Part shown: one piece after another, positions 40,401 to 52,400 of the stretch
How the letters are laid out: each line of letters starts with the position of its first letter
How positions within the stretch are numbered: the stretch's first letter is position 1
Assembly (NCBI RefSeq): GCF_030272615.1
Contig: NC_081405.1
Location: 471,870,008 to 471,934,007, forward strand
Source of the DNA: Cryptomeria japonica
Lineage: Eukaryota > Streptophyta > Pinopsida > Cupressales > Cupressaceae
DNA length: 64,000 bases
Direction: 5' to 3'
Made by a program: the position numbers and the translations under genes
Notes under the pieces: generated by a model
The model's database searches: none
What the model was told of the DNA's origin: nothing
Seen by the model: the letters and a program-made list of their open reading frames with translations, nothing else

Positions 40401-43400
40401 CATACACTAGTTGGCCCACTCCCGCAGGTCTCACTCCACCCGCCGGTAATCCACGGATACCTCTCGTCACGTGCCCAAAAGACACCGCACAACCACTACT
40501 CTCCTCTGTACCAGGGGTTTTCTCTACTTCTTTCCGGCTATCAAGGCAGAATGTGTCGTGACTTTGGCTGCTCCTAGAAGAAGTGTCCTCAAAATCCTCC
40601 CCTTCCTCTGCACTACTATCATCCTCTTCTTGTGCATCCTCGTGAACTGCCTCTGTCTCTTGCTCATGTTCTGACTCTCCTACATGTGGTGGTCTCCTTC
40701 GCTTCCTACTAGAATGGGCTTCCTCGCTACCTGTGACGGTATCTAGGTGGGTCCAATAGAATATGGTTGGCTGTGAAGAGTCCAACGTCTCCCGAGGTTT
40801 CCAGACATGCTTTTCCGGATAGACCTGTGCGTGTACAACATCAAGGAATAACCCTATGGCATGGAACGACATGTAAAAAGCTTTGCGTTGTAGGGTCAGG
40901 AATTCATGAATTGATTGCAACCCAGTTGTACATCGTCCCATTCCTCAATCCATTCATAAGTGCAATCATGGGTACCGCCGTGTCTGATGCCCTGTTGGCT
41001 CCAGTAAGTCTTCTTTTCATAACAACTAGCAGGCATTGCCATTCTCTTGGAACGATGTATGATTTTTTCAACCCTTTGCCCTTAGGTGCCTTAATCGCTG
41101 CCCATTCTTGATTTGAGAGATCACTTCGACAAATCAACTGTAGTAGTTGCTCTTTCCTCTCTGGCGACATCTTAGTGGCATTCTTGTCTATTTTCTTCCC
41201 CTCATCTAGTATGCCAAAGACCTTGGCAAAATCATCGGGTGCAAAGGATACGGTCACAGTGCTCTGCTGATAAGAGAATGTTGATGCCCTAGTTGCATTG
41301 TCGTATGTGGCCACCATCATTCGTAAACATGATTCAAAATCTCTGATCGCAAAGATGGGCATTTGGAATGCCCAGTGCACCCGTGATTTCCTGAGAGATT
41401 GCTTAATCCCATTACTATCTCGAGTCTCCAGCCACCAAGTTTTGTATACACTTCCACTTAATCCTTCAAATGTAATAGTGTCAGGTGTGATTTTTATCGG
41501 CATTGGCTTCTTTTTGCCCTTTCCTGTGTCTACTGGTCCTGCAATTTTCACTCCAGATTGCAACACTCTCTTTCCCTTGTCCATGCCTGCTATGCTTGCT
41601 TCAACCATCTTTCCTGACTTAGACGGTTGCTCTAACTGCTGCAACTATTTTCGCCAATCCAGCTTCCCCAGTCTTGGTTTCCCTAACTCCATTTAAATGA
41701 CTCTTTTAATTACTAGCCAACACTTAATAAATTTGTGAATTTCGTTATTTCCTACCTTGTACGACGATTTTATCTTTGTCGGTCTCTACCCTGTACGGAT
41801 TGTATGGAATCTTTGTCTTCTTGACCACGAGTATGAATTTCAAGTCAACGCGACAACTAGGGTGTACAAACTCTCTTCAACTTACAGATTTGCTAAACTC
41901 GGCCGCCTGTGTGGGGATTTAACCGTCCGTATGGAATTGATTGTTGCACTGATGCCAAAGAGTGTACGACCCCTTTAGTCACGTGTCTCGCCTGTGTACG
42001 AAATCCGTTTTGCAAGTGTACGAAATGTTGCTCGGCGGTACAGATTTCTTCCCTAGCACCAGTGACATGGGATGTACGGCTCGGTTTATACCCGCCGTAC
42101 TGTGTCCGACCACCGAGTGTACGAGCCGTACATCACTCTTCGTCACCCTTGTTGGCCGTACAACCTTCTTCAGCGTCCGTACGGTTTTCGTCCACCAGAT
42201 GTAGGGGCCTTCATCACCTTCGTGGTTGTATGGATTTCAATTATCACCTGGTTGTACGGATTCCAAATATCACCTCGCAGTACGGATTTCACGTGGTCTG
42301 CTTTTGTGCCGCTGTACGGTTTTTTGCACTACGCTTACTTTTGGGCCAATGTATGGAGTTGATATAATTTGACCGTACGGTTATTTAATGTCTTGGCCGT
42401 ACGGTGAGTTCTCTAAATTTTTATTTATTTATTTATTTATTGTGTTTTTTAATTATTAAAATAATTACCTTTTCAAATTGGCCGGGTGGGCCCGGCCTTC
42501 AGACAAACTGGGTCATTCTGCTGCTGCTTGCGGTGGTAGACTTTTAATTTCGACCTATTTACCGTCTCCTTGATCAGTTGGTTGTCCAATGTGGACAACT
42601 TAATCGCTCCATTCTCAGCTACGTCGCAAATTTTATATGGTCCCAGTCATCTGACCTTGAAATTTCCAGGTTTGATCTCATTCCGCCCGTTATACTTCAG
42701 CACCCACTGCCCTAGACGAAACTCCATGCGTCGGATATGCTTATCATGCCAAAATTTCTGTCGTTGTTGGGCAGCGCCGGTGGCCCATTGGGCCATCATC
42801 CTTCGTTCGTCCAACTTGCCCAACATGTACAGTCGCTCCCGCAAGCTCTCCATATCTCCTAGCCGGTTCTCCATTGCTATCCTTAGACTCAAGACCATGA
42901 ACTCTGCTGGCACAATGGCCTTTTGGTCGTACATTAACTGAAAAGGTGTCTGACCCGTTGTGACTTTGTAGGTGGTCCGGTATGCCTAGAGTACGGATGG
43001 CAATTTCTCTTCCCAATCTTCCTGCTCAACTCCACAGGACTTATAGATCTCGGATACCAATATTTTATTAGTGGCCTCGGCCTGCCCGTTGGCCCTTGGG
43101 TAGTACGGGCTGGACAAGTAATGAAGTTTTTTGAATTTCGTCGTGAGCAACTTGAATACATGCTTCACAAAGTGCCCACCGCGATCACTCCTCAGTTGAA
43201 TTGGAATGCCGTACCTTGTGATGATCTGTATATAAATGAACTTAGCCATACTTGAAGTTGAGTTATCTGGCAGTGCGTGTGCCTCAATCCACTTAGTGAG
43301 GTTCTCTGTGGCACCACAATGTAACGACATCTCTGTGTTCTACTAGCCTTCAAGGGTCCACTGAAATCCAGACCCCAGCGTTCAAACAATTCTTGGGCAT

Positions 43401-46400
43401 GTGATGGATTGAGGGGCATAAAGTCTCACTTCAATGGTTTCCCTGCCCTCTGGCAAGTATCACAGCCCGCCACCCATTCTCGTGCATCATTATACAGGGT
43501 GGGCCACCATAGTCTGGGCAGCAATACTTTGCATGCCGTGGTGTCTGGACCCATGTGGCCTTCGGCAGGCCCTTCATGTGCTTCCCGTAGCACTCCCAGT
43601 ATCTCTTCTTCCATCACACACCTTCTGAGGACTTGGTCGGGTCCCATTTTGTATAGAAACCCATTAATTAGCTGGAATGTCCTGCTTCTCAAGACCAACT
43701 TTCTTCTCTCACTTGGTAACATCTTGGCTGGGAACTGAGAGGTGGACAAGTATTCCTTGATGTTTGCATACCACGAAGGTAGTGCCGCAATTTGGAATAG
43801 ATGTGCGTTTGGAAAGTCATCATTGACTCCCTCTGGCGGCTCTCCCGACTTAATCCGGGACAACTAATCAGCGATCACATGGCTCTTGCCTGGCCGTACA
43901 ATTATGGTGAATGTGAACTCTTGAAGGGGTAATAGCCACCTGCTTATTCTGCCTTGGATAATGGGTTTATTTACCAGTTACATCAATGCCTGATGATCCA
44001 CATAGAAAGTGAAAGGTGTTGCCAGCAAGTAGTGCTGAAATTTTTGTACGACATAGACCTTTCCGAGGGCTTCCCTCTCGCTGGTACTATAATTCTTTTT
44101 AGCTTTCGACAACAAGCGACTGGCAAAATAGATGGGATGGTCCAACCCATGTCCCTCTTCCTATGCTAGCGTAGCCCCAATGGCATAGTTCGAGGCATCC
44201 ACATGTACGTGGAATTCTCAGTCCCAGTTTGGATAGGCCAGAATGGGTGCGGCCACTAGTCTCCTCTTGAGTTCATCAAATGCTTCCCCATGTGCCGGTC
44301 CCAATATGTACGGTATGCTAGCGTAGCCCCAATGGCATAGTTCGAGGCATCCACATGTACGTGGAATTCTCGGTCCCAGTTTGATAGGCCAGAATGGGTG
44401 CAGCCACCAGTCTCCTCTTGGGTTCATCAAATGCTTCCCCCTGTGCCGGTCCCCATATGTACGGTTCGCCCTTCCATGTCAACTTGTCCAATGGGAATGA
44501 AAGTTGAGTAAAGTTCTTAATGAACTTCCAGTAGTATCCTATATGTCCCAAGAAGGACGTTACTCCTGTCACATCAGTGGGCGACTCCATCTCCACAATT
44601 ACCCGTACCTTATCCGGGTCAGTTTTTAATCCAGCTTTACAAACAATGTGGCCCAACAACTCGCCTTGTGGCACCATAAATCTGCATTTCTTCGGATTCA
44701 AGGCAAGCCTGGCCCTCCGACATCTCTCCATACATTCCCACAGTGCTACCAAGTGAGTGTCTTCGCTACTAAAAATAGACCAGTCATCCAAGAAGGCCTT
44801 AAAGTTTCCCATAGACATTTTGTCGAAGATGTGAAGGACTATCCTTTGAAATGTTGTCGGAGCATTGCACAAACCGAATGGCATTCAGTTGTATGCATAA
44901 ACTCCATTCTCCACCACAAAGGTGGTCTTTAACTTGTCCTCCTTAGCTATCGAAATTTGATTGTATCCGGAGAAGTCGTCTAGAAATGAGTATATTTCAT
45001 TGCCAATCACCTCCTTCAGGATGCTATCTATGAAAGGTATAGGGAACGGATCCTTGATGGTGACTGCGTTCAGGCACCGAAAATCCACGCAGATGCGGAT
45101 TTGGTTGGCCTCCTTTAGCGAGATCACGATCGGCGAGACCCACTCACTTTTCTCCACCCGAAATATGATGCTGGCCTGGAGCATCCACTCGATTTCTTTG
45201 TTCACCTTGGCCGCATAGTTTTTATTCATGCGGTACGGCCTCTTCCGTACCGGCTGGGCTCCAAGGACGAATGGTATCCGATGGATGCACAGTTTGGGCG
45301 GGATTCCTTTCAGATCTTTGTAGGACCAAGCGAACATGTCCTTGTATTCCTTGAAAATTTTGAATGCTGCAGCCTTCAGCACCGGATTCCAATCGTCTCC
45401 CACCCAAATATTTCGAGGGGTGGTAGCATCTCCTAAGTTCGTCTCCTTCATGGTGGGGTTTTCGTACCGCATTGTTTTGTCCTTTGAAAACTCGTATGCT
45501 GGAACATCATTCCTTTCGGCGTCTCCCTCCTTATACTCCTTGTATTATGGAGGAAACTCATCTTTCTCGCCTAGCTCTTCTTCAATTTGCAGCATGTGGC
45601 ACGCAAGATGGAATACTTCATAATCTTCCATTTGCTAGTGGAATAGCCCATTCAACGAGACTCCCTCCTCCTCAGAGCAGTCCTCTAATTGCAGAACACC
45701 TTCGTCGTTCGGCTCCCTTTTGTTCTCATCCACTCCGGAATCCCCATCGGAGTCGAAATTTGAAGAAGATGCCATTTCTTCACTCACCAACTGTGTCTGG
45801 GGGTCGATGATGAATTTCCGACCCCCCTTCACCATGGACATTGTGTTCTGCTTCCAGTTGTGATTTACTCGGGCTTTAATCAACTAGCCTCTTCCAAGGA
45901 TTGCATCATAGCCCTTTTTGTTCAAGGGAATCAACACAATGTCGAGAACGAAAGGCTAAGTGCTGATCGCCACCTGCTAAGCAATGAGTGTCCTAATGGG
46001 TTTGATACTGTGCTGGTCGACACCCACCAGGTTGAAGGTCGACGGCCATAGTGTTGGCTTGCCCAATTTCCGCCACGTCTCCTCAAGGATTACATTCACC
46101 CCGGACCCTCCGTCTATGATGGTGTCCATGAGGATCGTACCCAATATCCGCATTTCCACCACTGCCGGGTGTTTCCCGTTGTTCACCGCCAACAACATGG
46201 GGTCAGTCGAGGGGCTGACCGACACCTCTGTGTGAAGTGTTGCTGTATGGATCGACACTTCTACGACATTAGTGATGGCTTCTCTTAATCTCGGCATGGT
46301 GTTAAGGAGGTGGAGTTTGACAGGTACCTCGGTCTGCAACACTTGTCGGAGGATGTTTTGTTCGGATTCAGCCGATGTACTTGTCGGGGTTTCTCAGGGC

Positions 46401-49400
46401 TTCTTCCTCATTTCCCGCTCAATATTAGCCTTGGTTGCCCGTATTCGTTCCTTCTCTGTATGGGGGTCAGGATAAGTAGCCTTCTTTGTTTCTGCTCTAG
46501 TGATGGTGAGCGTCTCCCTTTCATTGGACTTTTCAATGGTTAACAAATTTACTCCAGACTTCAGGCAACTCCTGTCGTCGTTATCTCTTGGCCTGCACCA
46601 CCGACACATATGCTGAGAGGTGTCTCCCTTGGGACAATCATGTGCATAGTGTCCCCATTCATTATAGGCTCGACACTGGATCATTGGGCGGCCTTTTGCA
46701 TCATACTGCACTTTGTGGGTGCTATTGTTGTTATTCTTTCCTCGTCTATTATTTTTGTACTCGCCAGAAGATGCTGTGGTATTGGCCGATTGCTGTGGGT
46801 TAGCAGCTATCGTGGCTGTGGAAGGTTGCTCCTGGGTCAAAAGCACTTGGGTGCTTCTTGTTTTCATATTGTACAGGCACTCCTTGGTGGGGTGTCCCAG
46901 TACTTGACAAATGTCACAGAAAGCTTTCTTCGGACATGTACCCTTAGTGTGGCCTTTCTCCTTGCAATCTGCGCACCATAAGTCCCGTTCGTTTTTATTG
47001 CTGCTTCCTTTCATTGCTTTGAATTCTTTCATCATCCTATGGATGTCCTTCTATAGAGCGTGAACTTTCTTGCTCGATTCCTCGTCACTACTGCTCTCAG
47101 AGGAACCATTGTCACCCGATGATTTATCCTTTTTCCTCTTCGAGGTCTTGCCTTCGCTCTCGAGGTCCATGGTTCGGTTGTATGCGTCCTCGTACGAGGG
47201 AGGAGGGACAATCTTCATCTTCTTTCTGAGAGAGGATCTCAGTCCTTCCACGGACCATCGCTTTTTCAATCCATGAGCAGGTTTATTATCCATCTTTCCG
47301 AGCAATTCTTTGAGTCTCTGGTTGCATGCTCGTACTTTCTCGTTCTTCCAGTACTTTGTGCACAAGATTTCGGCGACGATTTCATTGTCGTCCCGAAGGA
47401 GTCGAAAGTCAGTCTTGAAGGCTTTCTGCAACTCCTCCCAAGTTCCTACCTTCGTCTTGTCTGTATCGGAGTACCAGTCGATGGCTACCCTGCGTAGGGT
47501 GGTGGGGAACTGCCCCACCCATTCAACCTTGTCGGTCACTCCATTGGACGACCAAATTGTTTCACACGTACGACAATGCCGTACAGGGTTTTCTTTCTCG
47601 TCTCCATTGAACTTACGCAACTTTTGCCTGTTCGACATCAGGCTCCTTGGTTGCGGCCTAGTCTGCCCTCCGGAACTTGACACTCCAAAACTGATCCTCC
47701 GGACATTGAACCTCCAGGAATTGATCCTCCGGACACTAAACCTCAAACGGTAAACTGTGCTCCGTACACTGGTCCTCCAGACAGTGCTCTGCTCAGATTT
47801 GGTACGTTGGGTCCCACTAGGTTACTTTGACCACCAGGATGTGATAAGCCCGAACCGAACAGATTGCTTCTAGTACCGTGCCCTTGTGTCCTCTCGACAC
47901 CTTCGGTCGCACTGGTATCTCCCACCCCTTTGTTCTCGGTCTCGGTCCCCTCTTCTCTCTTGGTCTCGATACCTCTAAATGGCGTGTATGACTCTATCGT
48001 ACTCTTGTCACCAATCTCTTCCAACGTGAGGGAAAGGTCCCCCAACCGCTTTCTAGTGCTTTCTATTAGCACATAAACTTGGCCCTCACCACCTGGGCCA
48101 TCATTGCCATTTCCGCTTCCTTCTTCAACAAGTTTCTTCAATCGTTGTCGACGTTTGGCTTGTTGCTCCAATCTTAGTGCCTTCGCTGCTGCCTCGTGTT
48201 CGTCTTCCTCTTGTCTCTTCGATACACGATTTCGGTCTTTGTTCAGCGTCACGAGCATCAATTCCTACGTTCTGTCGAGTGGAAGGTTCTTCGACGGCCT
48301 TCGTGACGTTCCTCCTCCTCTCGTCGACTCCTCTCTTGGAATTGTTGTAAAATTTGTTAACGATTCTCACGGTAGGTTTCCTCTTGACGAGTTTGTAGGG
48401 CAAGAAATGCTTGTGCCAACAGGCTAGGCAAGTTATTAATCAACTGGTTCACCGCTAGACTTACACCAAGGGCACTCCACACAACGCTCTTAGGAACGTC
48501 CTTCTTGGTGGCTTCCCTTCTTATGTAAGTTTCAATTGATGCTTGTAAGATGCAGGTGAAGTCCCTTGTCAGTGCCCTCTCTCCTTCAAACAACTCCGTC
48601 GGCTCTTCCTCGGGATTGCTACTTGTCCCCTCGTTCACTGGTTGTCCAATTATCGTCATGCCATGTAGTACGCTCCCGTCATTCCAGGTTTAATTCGGCA
48701 ATGATGCCAGATGTTTTGCCCTTGAGGGATGTGTGTGCATTCAATGCATAACATAAGAGGAATATAGAAAAGGTAGCAGCACACAAGGATGCAAGCGAGA
48801 AGAACACATATGTCTGTATTCATTGATTCCACAATACTAGTACATTCAAAACATAGTTTCCCTTCCGCCTATCACATATCGAAATCGAAGCCCATGTACA
48901 TATATATAGGTGTCGATACAGGTTGTTCGATGCCAATTGTCGGCAACCGTCACGTAATCACCGACCTTGAACACACTTAACATTCTAATTACAATATGGC
49001 ATAATTATCCACAACAGGAAGTCACTCCATGATTTTTAAAATTCCTCCTCCCAATTGAAAGTATGACCAAGGGCAAAAATGACATAGTAATTCATGGCCA
49101 AGGAGGAAAAAATTAAAGATTTCAAAAAAATCGTTCCTTGGGATAAAATTATGCCCAAGATGAAGAAATTCCAAGGCATAGAAAAAATTGACTAAGTGAG
49201 AATTTTCTCTCTCCTAAATTCCAGAGCTCAGAATGGAAAAAATTCCAAAAAAATAGGGAAAGTGATTGATTGATCAAAAATCCCCTTTAGATTGAGATGA
49301 ACTCAAAAACACGAAAAAAATTCCCTTAAGATTAAAATTTTTCTCTACAAGAATTTTCTCTCTCCAAAAATCCACACGAATAGAGTTCTTTCTCTACAAG

Positions 49401-52400
49401 AATTTTCTCTCCAAAAATCCACACGAATAGAATTCCTACTGAAGCGGATAAATTTGTCAAAATTCTTTCAAGGAAGGAAAATCTTTCAAAATATCCTTTT
49501 GAATCCAAAATGGAAAGATTTTAACAATCAATGAGTTGGCGACATGCAAAGGGAATATTCTACACTTATGGCACATAACTTAAGAATTTATGGAAATTTC
49601 CATTTTTGAACTCAGCGTTGATGACAGGGCCCATTTGCCTGGTGAGTTGTCAAGGGAAACATGATGTATTTTAAATTCAATTGCTAAGTTTAAACTCTTG
49701 CCAACTTAGCAACTTGGTAAGGAAATTCTATTTAAACGATAGATTGGAATTCATTTCTCACAACGCTTATTGGAGAAAATCTAAGTTAGAAAGAGGTGGA
49801 GAAAAGTCAAAAGCGAAGAGTTTATCATTTTTCCAGAAGTTCTTGTTTGCGAAAGTTTTATTTTATTCCAAGCTTGGAACTTGGTAAGGAAATTCTATTT
49901 AAATGATAAATTGGAATTCATTTCTCACAACGCTTATTGGAGAAAATCGAAGTTAGAAAGAGGTGGAGAAAAGTCAAAAGCGAAGAGTTTATTATTTTTC
50001 CAGACGTTCTTGTTTGCGAAAGTTTTATTTTATTCCAAGCTTGGAATTTCTTCTCCTTCGTTTTATTAAATTCCTTATGATGATTATAATAATTTATTTT
50101 TGTTTTGTAGGAATGGCGGAATTTTGTAAGGCTGCAAGCACTTCTCGACAATCGCAGATCGAGAATGAGATGAAAGGATTCCTTCCAGAGTCAAAAGATT
50201 ATTTGAAAGTGGAAAGAGATCAGCGACACCAACTTAGGAACTTTCTAGCTACGAGAGTTCCGGAACAAAATTTCTGGAACAATCGGATGTGCTCCGTCAA
50301 CCCTTTCCATCAAGTTTGTCGAGAGTGAAATTGTCTCAGCTGCCGGTTTCCCTCTAGCCATCCAGTTGTCGGAGCTGCTTTTGGTGTGTGCAAAGCACTA
50401 TAATGCTGAAAGAAGAGCGATTTTGGCACTAGATGACAAGCTTCTGGCCAACCTAACAGATGAAGCAATTGGAGAGACATTTGGAATCTCGGCATGCCAA
50501 TCCACAACTTACAAGACCAAAGAGAGAGCAGTGATGATATATGATGCCAACGTGGAAGGATGTGTCAGAATAATTAACACAGTTTGGATGCAGAAGTCAA
50601 GACCGCATGTTTCCAAGATGCCTAAGCAGATCACTAGTTTTGACTTCAAGCAAGAGTATGCTGACCTCATGATGGTGTTGAGTAGAATTATGGGATGCCC
50701 ACATGCCTTCATGTTCGAAACTTGGATGTTTTTTTTCATCAGCAAAGTAATGGAAGGCAATGGAATAGTAGATTGGGCAAGATTGATCAGCCATTACTTG
50801 CATGAGTAGCTGAAGAATTTGAAGCGGAAGCAGAACCAATCTTTTTATATGAGTTCATATGTCATCTATTTGCTGGCAAGAATGGGCAAATTCGATGGCT
50901 TGCTACGAAAGGGACCCATGGGATGTGGACCAGGGCAGTTAAAAGTTCACTAGTGCTAGCCGCAATTGTACTTGTATAATACTACTTTCAAGTGAGTTAG
51001 TGACACCTTCACAATGCACATAACTAGGATGTTACAAGGTGGACTCCACACAAGGTTGTCGTAGGAAGCCAGAAAGCTGATACACAAGTTTGGAGCCTGG
51101 TACATTCAATTTCCAAAGTTTTTCTGCATCCGAGTCCAAGGGTTTTCTTTTCAGCTGCATAAGTTACCAAGGTATCCAACAAACAAGATGGTGCTTCTAG
51201 AGCTCACTAGGTAGTTGACCGCCTACGACAAAATCCAAAAGAAGAAGAAACTATCCATTGAATTTCCAATTGTCCTAGGCGATTATGCGGAGATGTGTCC
51301 GACATTGGCGGTAGCTAAAAAGTCCATAGATGAACTCTCATTTTATCAGTTGGCATCCCATACAGCTAGGTCTTACTTTGATCCGTACAACAAAATTAGG
51401 ATGGTTACCGGAGTGAAGCAAAAGCCTAAAATCCAGTTGGAGGATTACTAGGCAAATGCTAGGGATGATTTTGAAATTAGCAAAAGAATGTTCTCCAAAT
51501 TGTCCTTTGACATGATAAGACTTTGTGAAGTTATTCAGGTGCCAGATCAAGTCAAGGAAGATGAGAATGTGGTTCAATCGCAATATGAAAATCTAAAGGA
51601 TAGGCCTATTTAGGCTTCAGATTGGTTAGAGCTGGAGGTTGATGATTTGATTATTTTAAGTAGGTTAGTTCTAAAATCCACATGGTACTGGGTTGAACAA
51701 CACATCGCGAAGTTAAAGGCAAGTAATGCTTGCTTGACTTACCAGTTGATGACAAACCTAGATTCCCATAGTGAAGCAATTGAGGGGTCATCAGCTGCCC
51801 AAACCGGAGAAGAAGAAATTCCGTAGGAAGGGACAGAGCAAAGTAAAGAGAAGAATGTTCCTAAGAAGTCAAGAACAAAGAAGAGAAAAGAAGTCCAACT
51901 GAAAGAGCCACAACAGAAAAGGCCAAGGGTGGAGGAAACACAATCACCGGCTAGTTCTTCTAGCGTGCAAGAAATTGAAATGTTCGCACAGGAAGTTGCA
52001 AGGAGCCAGTCACAAGAAAATGATAATGTCACTGCACAGGCTCAGAATATTCTTGGCATTGGTGCCTTTCATAGACCTGTTCAGCTGGAAAGTCTAGGGT
52101 AGGAACTTCCTCCCAATCCAAAACAATAGGATCAGGATGGTTTCATCGAAACAATTCTTAGAGACTTGGAGGAAGTTTCGTAGGAACAAATGCACATTGA
52201 GGTTCAAAATCAGCTAATAGCTGCTCCAGACTGGTTGAAGGAAAGGATGAGGACAGAGCCGGAAGAAGAAATGGATCCTGCACAGGGATTGGAGAAACTT
52301 CTCAATAAAATAGACAAACCAGCAGAGAAGTAGGCAGCTAGGAAGTTTTCAAAGATTACAAGAATTGAGTCGGGATCTAGAACGTTGCATTTGGCTGATC

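Noticed and set aside
40256-41111. Plus-strand open frames opposite aORF1
   Set aside because: aORF1 on the minus strand is longer, lies in the sense direction of the element and has conserved-looking segments; the plus frames mirror it.
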